From: Promicromonosporaceae bacterium
Lineage (GTDB): Bacteria > Actinomycetota > Actinomycetes > Actinomycetales > Cellulomonadaceae
DNA length: 18,970 nucleotides
Direction of reading: 5' to 3'
NCBI GenBank assembly: GCA_009780755.1
Contig: WQZL01000024.1
Span: forward strand, 1 to 18,970
Part shown: one piece after another, positions 1 through 7,080 of the stretch
How positions within the stretch are numbered: position 1 is the stretch's first letter
Layout of the letters: every line of letters begins with the position of its first letter
Notes under the pieces: generated by a model
What the model saw: the letters and a program-made list of their open reading frames with translations, nothing else
Databases searched by the model: none
What the model was told of the DNA's origin: nothing
Program-made: the position numbers and the translations under genes

Positions 1-20
1 GCTTAGTGGTGACAAGGGGA

Positions 21-725
21 TTACGGCGTGGGTGTCTCGGTGTTTGGCGTGGTTTCTGGGCGGGCGGGGCGGCAGGCTGTCTCGTACTTCGTTGCATCGG
101 CGGCGTAGCGTGCCTTGTCCTCTTCCGTGGGGAGACCACGGAGCGGGAAGGTCGCGTCAAAGGCGGCCTGTGCCTCACAGTCGAGCAGCGGAAGCAACGC
201 GTCGAAGCACTGGCCACTGATGCCGGTTAGCGCGCCGGGGTAAAGCTCGCGAACCTGGAGGGCGTCGAGGTACCAGCCGTCTAGGTGAATATCGAACTGC
301 TCGCCGGGCACGAAGCCGCGCTTCGAGTAGTAGTCCCAATCGTCGAGCAAAACCAAGGCCCGGAAACCCATGTTGGTTGCAATGCGGGCAACCTCCTCAA
401 TGAGCGCGGCACCAATGCCGCCGCGCTGAAGGGTCGGCGAAACGCACAGCGGGCCGAACGTGAGAATCTCATGCTCGGTGCCATCATCGGAGACGATCTT
501 GCCGCGCGAACACATGACGTGGCCAACCAGTTTGCCATCGGACTCCGCCACGAGGTTTAGCTCCGGGATGAAGGAGACGTCGGTACGGACTCGATGGATG
601 ATGAATGGTTCCTTGGCGCCAGGTTCATAGAGATTCCAGAAGGCCTCAAAGGCAAGCTCCTCGGTAGCGCGATGGTCGGCGCATAGTTCCTGACGAATAA
701 TCACGGCCTTAGCGTAGAAACGCAC
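21..725 (-). CDS. GNAT-family N-acetyltransferase (YhbS-like)
   Basis: A 234-residue cytoplasmic protein of the GNAT superfamily, which transfers an acetyl group from acetyl-CoA to an amine; the acceptor here is unknown. The acetyl-CoA pyrophosphate loop is visible as LQRGGIG (residues about 99-105), preceded by the strand ILTFGPLCVSP and followed by the helix AALIEEVARIATNMGF, the order seen in YhbS-type enzymes. A tail rich in Pro and Thr ends the protein. The start is uncertain. GTG at 725 is the longest reading, while GTG at 704 (giving VIIRQEL) matches where this family usually begins; neither has a good Shine-Dalgarno sequence. It is separated from the LacI-type gene by 180 bases in which I see no convincing promoter or terminator, so it is probably a neighbour and not part of the sugar operon. 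Confidence 0.85.
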   Translation of the reverse strand: MRFYAKAVIIRQELCADHRATEELAFEAFWNLYEPGAKEPFIIHRVRTDVSFIPELNLVAESDGKLVGHVMCSRGKIVSDDGTEHEILTFGPLCVSPTLQRGGIGAALIEEVARIATNMGFRALVLLDDWDYYSKRGFVPGEQFDIHLDGWYLDALQVRELYPGALTGISGQCFDALLPLLDCEAQAAFDATFPLRGLPTEEDKARYAADATKYETACRPARPETTPNTETPTP

Positions 726-905
726 CTGCCCGCAGGCAAACTATTAACCGCTCCGTCGATCACGGCTCGGTCGGCACCGCTGCCAGATGGTCTCAACCAG
801 AGGCTCAGCATGTCGTCGAATTGGCTCCATCATGTAGATGATCGCATCGCAACTGAAGGAAACGCATTATGAAGGTGGTGAATTCGCACCCAGTTCGCCT
901 GGCGT

Positions 906-1922
906 CTAAGCGGGAGAAGTGGTGGAGCCACGGATTATTAGGGGGACGGCTAGAGCCACGGTTTGGACGGGGGCTTCGGGGTTGCCGATGCGGTTAAGCA
1001 GACGCTCGGCGGCCAGCTGACCGATGGTGGTGATGTCTTGGGCGGCGGCGGTTAGGCCGGGAGTCACCAACGACATCCAGGGCACGTCGTCAAAGCTGAC
1101 CAGCGAGATGTCCTGCGGCAGCCGCAGCCCCGCCTCCGCAATCGCCCGATAGGCGCCCTCGGCCAACACGTTGTTCACCGCCACCAGCGCCGTTGGCGGT
1201 GTCGGCCCGTGCAGCAGATCGAGGGCGTCGGCGCGCACCGACTCCACCGTCCAACCCACCCGGACCACGCGCGGCATCAGCCCCGCCTCCGCGAGCGCCT
1301 CATAGTAGCCCGCCAGCCGTTCCCGGCCGGTAGTCCACTCATCCTGGTCGATCAGCAGGGCGATGTCGGTGTGCCCCTGCGCGATCAGGTGATCGGTCAG
1401 GTCGCGGGTCGCGGCTCGATTGTCCACCACCACGGCGTCACAGGAACGCGGCGCAAACTGCCGATCCACCTCCACCACGGGCACGTTGTTCCGCAGCAGG
1501 TAGTCAACCGCCACTACCGAAAGCGGCGTGACGATTACCCCGGCCACCCGCAGCTCAACCAGCCTGGTCACGGCCTCCATCTCGACGGCTGGGTCGGCGC
1601 CGTCATCGACCAACACCATCGTGTATCCCGCCTCGCGCGCCGAAAGTGCCACCCCGGCGGCCATCTCTGCATAAAACGGGTCGCGCAGGTTAGAGACGAG
1701 TACCCCGATGGTGGTGGACGCCTGCTGCCTAAGCGAGCGGGCCATCGCGTCGGGCACGTACCGCAGCCGGGCGGCGGCCTCCTGCACCCGACCGCGAATC
1801 TCCTCGGAGACGTAGCCGTTGCCGGTCAGCGCCCGAGAGACCGTAGAACGCGAGACTCCGGCCTCGTCCGCGACATCGTTGATTGTCGCCCGACGGGGCT
1901 TCACCGCTCCTGACTCGATCAC
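906..1922 (-). CDS. LacI-family transcriptional regulator
   Basis: A 338-residue sugar-responsive DNA-binding protein, probably the local regulator of both operons. The N-terminal helix-turn-helix reads ATINDVADEAGVSRSTVSRA (residues about 12-31), followed by the hinge region YVPDAMARSLR (about 55-65) and a periplasmic-binding-protein-like effector domain starting TIGVLVSNLRDPFYAEM. The C-terminal half has the family's VSFDDVPWM segment. I chose GTG at 1922 because a strong ribosome site (GGAAGGA) lies 7 bases upstream and the resulting length is normal for LacI proteins. An in-frame ATG at 2015 overlaps the stop of the upstream flavoprotein gene (ATGA) and would add a 31-residue Arg-rich extension. 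It is the last gene of the leftward operon, so it would be autoregulated with the genes it controls. Ligand unknown; presumably a product of the imported glycan. Confidence 0.93.
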   Translation of the reverse strand: MIESGAVKPRRATINDVADEAGVSRSTVSRALTGNGYVSEEIRGRVQEAAARLRYVPDAMARSLRQQASTTIGVLVSNLRDPFYAEMAAGVALSAREAGYTMVLVDDGADPAVEMEAVTRLVELRVAGVIVTPLSVVAVDYLLRNNVPVVEVDRQFAPRSCDAVVVDNRAATRDLTDHLIAQGHTDIALLIDQDEWTTGRERLAGYYEALAEAGLMPRVVRVGWTVESVRADALDLLHGPTPPTALVAVNNVLAEGAYRAIAEAGLRLPQDISLVSFDDVPWMSLVTPGLTAAAQDITTIGQLAAERLLNRIGNPEAPVQTVALAVPLIIRGSTTSPA

Positions 1923-1929
1923 AGAAGGT

Positions 1930-1936
1930 TCCTTCC
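1930..1936 (-). promoter_or_regulatory. Ribosome binding site deciding the LacI-type gene start
   Basis: On the minus strand GGAAGGA lies 7 bases before GTG 1922. This favours the shorter protein over the ATG at 2015, which has only a run of G before it. Confidence 0.6.
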
Positions 1937-2011
1937 TCACGCGCAGAACGCGACTGCTCCGGTCAGCGGCGGTCACTGGGGAGTCAAGTTTAGTAGGAGA
2001 TCGCCTCGCCC

Positions 2012-3565
2012 TCATGCCACGCCCCCCAGAGCCAGCACGGCGCCGTCATCTGCCAACTGCTGCTGTAGGGCGCCGATGTCGATGCGCTGCACCGCCCGAC
2101 CGCCTCGAGCCGCCAGGGTCGCCGCCACCCCAGTCGCCTGGCCGAGCATCTGATACTGCGGCTCCATCCGCACCGACGCGAAGGCCACATGCGAGGCCGA
2201 TAGGCAGATGGGCAACAGCAGATTCGCGCAGTCCCGGTAGTGCGGGGTCAGCGCGCCGTAGGGCACCTGGTAGGGCAGCACCGCCACCGACAGGTAGCCC
2301 TCGGTGACCACATGCGCGATGGGGTCGGGATGCTCCGGCACCCACCGCCAGGCCCGCTGCACCTCACGGATATCTATGTGATACGAACCCATCGCGATGG
2401 CATCGGGCCAAGGCTTGGGCGAGGTCAGGTCGTGTTGGGTAAGGGTTTGCGCCCCCCGCATCCGCCGAGCCTCCCGAACGTATAGCTGGTGCGGCAGGTG
2501 GCCGGTGTCGGCGAACTCGTCGGCGGGCAGACCCCAGCGGCCAAGCTCGGCGCGCACGGCGGCGGGCACGTCGGGATCGGTGGCCAGGAACCACAGGAAA
2601 TCCTGCGCATGATGCCGGTGAGCTAGCCTGATCTGCTCACGCTCGGCCGGGTCGGCCTCGGGGTAACGCCAGGCGGAGCCGTCGTGCATCGACAGCGAGA
2701 AGGGGCCAAGAGAGTTGCCGTCACACTTGCCGCCGGGCAGGTTCGGCTCTAGGCCCAGCAGGCGACCGGCGGCGACCGGGATACCGGAGCGCTGCCAGTG
2801 GTCAAAGAGGCGCCGCCCAAGCTCCCAGCGTTCCGGGTTCCAGGCGGGTGATGGCGTAAAGGGCAGCCGATCTGGGGCTTGGGAAAGGCAGACGCGGTAG
2901 CCGTAGCTCATGATGCCGCCGTCACCGGCGCCCACCGGCGCCAGTGGCTCCGGCTTGATCTGCGGCAGCAGCGGCCCCGGATCGCGCCCGGTCGGGTCGT
3001 TTAAGAAGGGCGAGATTCCGGCGGGGAAATTGTGCATTCCCGGCACAACCTCCTGCCGTCCCGCCAACGATTCACCATATAGCGCGGTGTCCTCGCGGCC
3101 AACGGCGTAGGGCACCCCGGCGGCAGCCAGCAGGTCACCCTCGTAGGAGGCGTCGATAAACACCGCCGCCGCATAGCGGGTACCGGCCGCCGCCAGCCAG
3201 TCGATGCGGGGCGCACCCTGCTCGTCGGCGCCCAAGCCGACGCCATCTAGCGGCGCGTCGAAGACGAGGTTCACCCCGGCGGTCTCTAGCCAGGACAGGA
3301 AGATGGCCTCGGCCACGCGCGGCTCCGGCCCGGCGTAGTGGCCCACAGGGACGCCGTAATGCTCGGCCACCGCGGCACGGAAGCGGGCGGCCAGGCCGCC
3401 GAGTACCCGCAGGTCGCCGACATCGGTGTAACCCAACCCACCCGAAACCATGCCCCCGACGTGCCCTCTCGGCTCACACAACGTCACGGTGGCTCCGGCC
3501 TCGGCTGCCGCAACCGCCGCGCAGACCCCGGCAGCCGTCGCGCCATAAATAACTACGTCGCTCAC
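2012..3565 (-). CDS. FAD-dependent oxidoreductase (FAD_oxidored family)
   Basis: A 517-residue flavoprotein of the PF12831 type. The N-terminal Rossmann motif is VVIYGATAAGVCAAVAAAEAG (residues 4-24, glycine pattern GxxxAG), with Glu31 placed to bind the adenosine ribose, then the family's GGMVSGGLGYTD segment. FIDASYEGDLLAAAGVPY (about 136-153) and the C-terminal LLLPICLSASHVAFASVRME are also characteristic. The substrate is unknown; family members are often found beside glycosidases. GTG 3565 is chosen because it overlaps the upstream stop as GTGA and puts the Rossmann strand at residue 4. A longer open frame reaching 3757 encodes an Arg-rich shadow of the GH36-like gene. Stop-start coupling with the GH36-like hydrolase suggests the two work on the same compound. 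No signal peptide; cytoplasmic. Confidence 0.88.
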   Translation of the reverse strand: MSDVVIYGATAAGVCAAVAAAEAGATVTLCEPRGHVGGMVSGGLGYTDVGDLRVLGGLAARFRAAVAEHYGVPVGHYAGPEPRVAEAIFLSWLETAGVNLVFDAPLDGVGLGADEQGAPRIDWLAAAGTRYAAAVFIDASYEGDLLAAAGVPYAVGREDTALYGESLAGRQEVVPGMHNFPAGISPFLNDPTGRDPGPLLPQIKPEPLAPVGAGDGGIMSYGYRVCLSQAPDRLPFTPSPAWNPERWELGRRLFDHWQRSGIPVAAGRLLGLEPNLPGGKCDGNSLGPFSLSMHDGSAWRYPEADPAEREQIRLAHRHHAQDFLWFLATDPDVPAAVRAELGRWGLPADEFADTGHLPHQLYVREARRMRGAQTLTQHDLTSPKPWPDAIAMGSYHIDIREVQRAWRWVPEHPDPIAHVVTEGYLSVAVLPYQVPYGALTPHYRDCANLLLPICLSASHVAFASVRMEPQYQMLGQATGVAATLAARGGRAVQRIDIGALQQQLADDGAVLALGGVA

Positions 3566-5430
3566 GGCAGACCCACCTCGGGCAGCCCCAGCCTGTCCCG
3601 GTATGCCACCCAGCCCGCCGCGATCTCGGTCAGATCGGCGGAGGTGATGGCCTCCCCGGAGTTGTCGATGGCCTCGACGTAGTAGAGGGCGGGCACGCCA
3701 AGGGAGGGCTGGGTGCGAGAGTAGGCCAGCCATTCGGCGCGATCTGGCATGGGCCACTGATCGGTGTCTATCGGGGTGCCGGGCAGCGCAGCCGTGGCGA
3801 TGGCCGCCCGGAAGCGCAGCTGCCCTTGCACCGGCGCCCGCCCGCCATCGCCGTCCCGTTCCAGGACGTCGTTGAGTCGCACCATGTCGGTGACGTCGGC
3901 AAACTGGGGGTTCACCGTGTGGTTGATGATGAGCGCGTCCGGCTTCGCGGCCTTGGCCGCCGCGTGAATCGTCCTCATCAGCCGGTGCAGGCCCGCGACA
4001 CCCCAGGCTGGGTTGGTCATATGGCCGGCGAAGGTTTGTAGCGTGGCGCCGGAGGGGGCGCGCTGGGTGAAGTCCACCTTGAACCCATCGGCGTCCAATC
4101 CCTCCGGCGAGAGCAGGTGGGTGACGATGGTGGCCAGCCGCCGCAGGTAGGCGGGGTTTGAAACATCCACGGCCACCGGGCGCCCGACTGCGTCAAGCAC
4201 GCATTCCTCGCTCGGCAGCCCCGTCGGATCCCACGCCTTGAACCACAGCAGCACTCGCTGCCCGGCGGCATGTCGCCCGGCGATCCAGCCGCGCAAATCG
4301 GGCCAGCGGGCGGTGTCCGGCTCACAGGTGCCGTAACGCGCCTGCCACTGATCGTCAATCACCACGGTGCCGGGCCGGGCGTCGTGATCGGCTAGCCGGG
4401 CCAGCCACCGGTCGTATAGCTCCTGGCGGGCCAGGGCCGGAGCGGTAGCCGCCCCGGCGGTGACCACGAAACCGGCGGCCAGTTCGGCGTCGGCCTTCTC
4501 ATCGACGCCCTGGGCGCGGGAGATGTCGGCGGCGGCGGCGCACTGCGCGCCCCAACCGCAGAAGATCGGCTGCAACCACCATTCCGGGTGATCCGGGGCG
4601 GCGGCGGCAGGGGCCGCCAGTTGCCGGTAGGTGTCGATGGCCGCCCACGGCGAGGCCACGGGGGTTAGCACCAGTTCCGGGGAAACCCACTCCCCATCGA
4701 CGCGCGTGTGCCCCTCATAGGCGAGGCGCAGCAGCCAGCCGCCGTCGAGCGGTTCGTAGCTAAGGGTGGTGAAACCCGCCTCGACTACCGGGGCAACCAC
4801 CGAAGTGGCCAGCCACTGGCCATCATCGGGCACCGCAGAGCCGACACCCGCCGGGCCGCGCCCAAACCCAAACACCAGCGGCGGCGGGGAGAAGATGCCA
4901 TGCAGGCGGCCTGGCTCCGCATCCCCCACCACGCCCATTTGGGCCGGGACGGCGGCCGGCCGCACCGCGTGCACTGGCTCGGTGGGGGCGGGCATGAACA
5001 GGGAGCGGAAGCCAATGCTCGAACGAAACTCCCCCGCTGCCCCGCTTGCCAGCATGGCCTTGCCGCCACCCAGGGTCACATCACCGAGGCGGCCCGCGCC
5101 GCGCACCCGCAATCGCAACCCCACCCGCTTAGGGGTGCAGCGCACCTCGACGACGGCCTCCTCCCAGGCAGCGCTTGCAAACGGCACCGCAAATTTGACG
5201 ATCCCCTCGCCAGCATCGGCAACCCGGCGAGCGCCCAAAGCCTCGGTCAGCGGCGGTAGCGCCTCGTGTGGCAGGTCGAGGCGATGCGCCGAGGCGAGCA
5301 GGCTCAAATCGCTCCACACCTCACCATCGGCGCCACGCAACAGGGCGCGCGGACGCCCGGCGCTCAGCTCCAAACTGTACGCCGCCGTCTCAACGAGCCA
5401 GCCCATCTCCGTGCTAGTAACGGCAAGCAT
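3562..5430 (-). CDS. GH36-like (clan GH-D type) glycoside hydrolase
   Basis: A 622-residue protein that looks like an intracellular alpha-glycosidase. Residues 1-270 are beta-rich, as in the N-terminal domain of GH36 enzymes, and contain no signal peptide. The TIM-barrel part begins near PEWWLQPIFCGWG (282-294), followed by TVVIDDQWQ (355-363), RVLLWFKAWDP (392-402) and DGFKVDFTQ (448-456). Asp453 in KVDF sits where the clan GH-D/GH31 nucleophile is found; Asp521 in MVRLNDV is a plausible acid/base. The motifs resemble GH36 but are not a textbook match, so the substrate (alpha-galactoside or alpha-GalNAc-type) is open. The start is firm: AAGGAG at 5438-5443 lies 7 bases before the ATG. A 28-base-arm inverted repeat lies just upstream, and the stop overlaps the flavoprotein start (GTGA). 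Confidence 0.75.
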   Translation of the reverse strand: MLAVTSTEMGWLVETAAYSLELSAGRPRALLRGADGEVWSDLSLLASAHRLDLPHEALPPLTEALGARRVADAGEGIVKFAVPFASAAWEEAVVEVRCTPKRVGLRLRVRGAGRLGDVTLGGGKAMLASGAAGEFRSSIGFRSLFMPAPTEPVHAVRPAAVPAQMGVVGDAEPGRLHGIFSPPPLVFGFGRGPAGVGSAVPDDGQWLATSVVAPVVEAGFTTLSYEPLDGGWLLRLAYEGHTRVDGEWVSPELVLTPVASPWAAIDTYRQLAAPAAAAPDHPEWWLQPIFCGWGAQCAAAADISRAQGVDEKADAELAAGFVVTAGAATAPALARQELYDRWLARLADHDARPGTVVIDDQWQARYGTCEPDTARWPDLRGWIAGRHAAGQRVLLWFKAWDPTGLPSEECVLDAVGRPVAVDVSNPAYLRRLATIVTHLLSPEGLDADGFKVDFTQRAPSGATLQTFAGHMTNPAWGVAGLHRLMRTIHAAAKAAKPDALIINHTVNPQFADVTDMVRLNDVLERDGDGGRAPVQGQLRFRAAIATAALPGTPIDTDQWPMPDRAEWLAYSRTQPSLGVPALYYVEAIDNSGEAITSADLTEIAAGWVAYRDRLGLPEVGLP

Positions 5431-5451
5431 TGCGATTCTCCTTCGGACGCT

Positions 5452-5517
5452 GAGATCGGTAGTTTGCGTCGAGATCGGTCGCTCGAGTTACCGATCTCGA
5501 CGCGAACTACCGACCTC
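5452..5517. repeat. Large inverted repeat, 28-base arms (26/28 match)
   Basis: Arms 5452-5479 and 5490-5517 are reverse complements at 26 of 28 positions, separated by a 10-base spacer that contains CTCGAG. Each arm itself repeats a 9-base core: GAGATCGGT occurs at 5452-5460 and again at 5471-5479, so the element is built from a unit of about 19 bases. It lies between the GH1 and GH36-like genes, 8 bases upstream of the latter's ribosome site. In RNA it would form a long stable hairpin with no U-tract. It could be a dispersed REP-type element, an RNA processing or stability site, or a partial terminator inside the operon. Confidence 0.85.
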
Positions 5518-5520
5518 GAC

Positions 5521-5578
5521 GGGGTGGGGGTAGGGGGCGGGGGGATGAGGATGAGAGGTGAGGGGAGAGGGGTGGGGG
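5521..5578 (+). other. G-rich tract with a G-quadruplex motif
   Basis: Positions 5521-5544 hold four G-runs of 4, 5, 5 and 6 bases separated by T, TA and C, which satisfies the strict G-quadruplex pattern. The G-rich, purine-dominated tract continues to 5578, just past the GH1 stop. The G-rich strand is the template strand for the leftward operon; the transcript is C-rich here. Together with the inverted repeat it fills the 148-base gap between GH1 and GH36-like genes. Confidence 0.65.
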
Positions 5579-7066
5579 TTAGCCGTAGGGAGTGATGGGA
5601 GGGTCGGTGGGGGGGATTTTGTTGGTGCGGGTTACTTCGGCGTAGAAGATTCCGGAGTCTTTTAGGGTTCGCGTGTTCGTCGCATAGTCGTGGTGATACA
5701 GGCCGAAGCGGGGGCGGTATCCCATCGCCCACTCGAAATTGTCCAGCAGCGACCAGCACATATACCCATCGACACGGGCGCCCTGAGCGCGGGCGTCAAG
5801 GATGGCTTGCAGGTGTGTGCGCAGGTAGGCAATGCGCCGGTTGTCGTGTACCCGGCCATCGTGGGTTAGGCCGTCGCCGTAAAGGCCACCGTTTTCGGTG
5901 ATGATGAGTCGGGGCGCGTTGTAATCGTTGTGCAGGCGCAGCAACAGGTCGGTGAGGGCGGAGGGCACCACCTCCCAACTGTCGTCGTTGCGGGAGACAT
6001 CGCCCTGGGGGCCAACCACGGCCCAGGGGAAGTCGCGGCCATCGGTGGGCAGGCCGTCGGGGCCGGTGGGGACGGCGGCCAACACCCGGCGGGTGTAGAA
6101 GTTCACGCCGATGAAGTCGGCGCGGTGGGCAATCGCATCCTCATCGCCCGGCAGAATCACATCGTCCAGGGCGAAGGGCACGCTCTGGCGACGCAACACC
6201 GCCTCCCAGATGGCGCGCATGTCGGCGGGGTAACCCTTGCCGAACTGCGGGTCAAGGAACCAACGGTTCACGTAGCCATCCGACCCCCAGGCCGCCGCGC
6301 GGTCTTCGGGAGTATCCGTGGCCGGGTAACAGGGGTAAAGCGAGGGGGTGGTGCCCACCTGGGCGTTTGGGTTCAGTCCGTGCAACACATCGGCCGCCGC
6401 TCCGTGGCCCAGCATAAAGTGATGACCGGCCACCACAGAACGAGCCAAGTCGGCGATGCCCGGCGCGTGGATGCCCAATTGATAGCCCAGCAGCTGCACC
6501 ACCCACGGCTCGCACTGCGTGACCCAGGTGTTCACCCGGTCACCAAGGCGACCCGCCACGGCCTCGGTGTGCTTGGCAAAGGCGCCCACGCAATCGCGGG
6601 AGAGCCAGCCGCCGCGAGCCGGACGGGGCTTGGCCCCGGCTACCTGGCGGCCTGGCTCGTCGGTGTCAAAGGGGCCGCGCAGGCTCATCAACGCCTCGGG
6701 CATGTCCCAGTGGTTGAGAGTGACCAGCGGGGTGATGCCCTCCTCCCCGAGCCGGTCCACGAAGCGGTCGTAGTGGTCAAGCGCCGCCTGGTTCGGGGTG
6801 TGACCATCCGGCATGATGCGCGACCAGCCCACCGAGAAGCGGTAGGTGTTCACGCCCAGCTCCTTTAGGTGGGCGATGTCCCGTTCCGGGTTGTCGAAGG
6901 ATTCGCAAGCTCGCGCGCCGGTGCCGCCACCCTCAATGGCGCCGGGACGCCTAGTGAACTCGTCCCAGATGGACTCCCCGGCCAGGTCGCGACGGCCCTC
7001 GATCTGGTAGGCCGAGGTGGCAACACCCCACAGGAAGTCGGGCGGGAAGGAAGTGTTAGCGCTCAC
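5579..7066 (-). CDS. GH1 family beta-glycosidase with altered NEP motif
   Basis: A 495-residue cytoplasmic retaining beta-glycosidase. GH1 landmarks in order: FLWGVATSAYQIEG (residues 11-24), LNHWDMPEAL (117-126), TQCEPWV (183-189) with acid/base Glu186, VNFYTRR (321-327), IITENGG (388-394) with nucleophile Glu391, and CWSLLDNFEWAMGY (437-450). Two departures stand out. The Asn that normally precedes the acid/base Glu is Cys185 (codon TGC), and about two dozen residues are inserted between the HWDMPEAL segment and GGWLSRD. The usual ACDHYHRY segment reads ACESFDNP. The GH1 Asn contacts the 2-substituent of the bound sugar, so the enzyme may prefer an unusual sugar. The start GTG 7066 has TAGGAG 8 bases upstream; a longer frame to 7117 is an out-of-frame reading of the preceding gene's end. 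Sugar specificity cannot be read from sequence. Confidence 0.93.
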   Translation of the reverse strand: MSANTSFPPDFLWGVATSAYQIEGRRDLAGESIWDEFTRRPGAIEGGGTGARACESFDNPERDIAHLKELGVNTYRFSVGWSRIMPDGHTPNQAALDHYDRFVDRLGEEGITPLVTLNHWDMPEALMSLRGPFDTDEPGRQVAGAKPRPARGGWLSRDCVGAFAKHTEAVAGRLGDRVNTWVTQCEPWVVQLLGYQLGIHAPGIADLARSVVAGHHFMLGHGAAADVLHGLNPNAQVGTTPSLYPCYPATDTPEDRAAAWGSDGYVNRWFLDPQFGKGYPADMRAIWEAVLRRQSVPFALDDVILPGDEDAIAHRADFIGVNFYTRRVLAAVPTGPDGLPTDGRDFPWAVVGPQGDVSRNDDSWEVVPSALTDLLLRLHNDYNAPRLIITENGGLYGDGLTHDGRVHDNRRIAYLRTHLQAILDARAQGARVDGYMCWSLLDNFEWAMGYRPRFGLYHHDYATNTRTLKDSGIFYAEVTRTNKIPPTDPPITPYG

Positions 7067-7074
7067 GGGCGATG

Positions 7075-7080
7075 CTCCTA
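7075..7080 (-). promoter_or_regulatory. Ribosome binding site of the GH1 gene, overlapping the upstream stop
   Basis: TAGGAG on the minus strand lies 8 bases before GTG 7066. Its TAG is the stop codon of the GH84-GH2 gene, so ribosomes finishing that gene stop exactly on the next gene's initiation site. This supports translational coupling and fixes the GH1 start. Confidence 0.75.

Noticed and set aside
869..997. Small plus-strand frame (42 codons) with AAGGA 8 bases before its ATG
   Set aside because: Most of it is antisense to the 3' end of the LacI-type gene, with no recognisable sequence. The ribosome-site match may be chance.
3566..3757. N-terminal extension of the flavoprotein open frame
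   Set aside because: The extra 64 residues are Arg-rich, overlap the GH36-like gene in another frame, and precede the normal Rossmann start. The GTGA overlap at 3562-3565 is a better start.
3562..5430. GH31 sulfoquinovosidase (YihQ), suggested by the YihT-like aldolase
   Set aside because: The KVDFTQ and VVIDDQWQ motifs fit a GH36/clan GH-D layout better, I could not find the YihQ GE motif after the nucleophile, and the gene is in the opposite operon.
5930..6868. Long plus-strand open frame opposite the GH1 gene (312 codons)
   Set aside because: Antisense shadow of a well-conserved GH1 gene in GC-rich DNA; no recognisable domain and no supporting ribosome site. The same applies to the other long antisense frames, such as 1209-1913 and 4766-5533.
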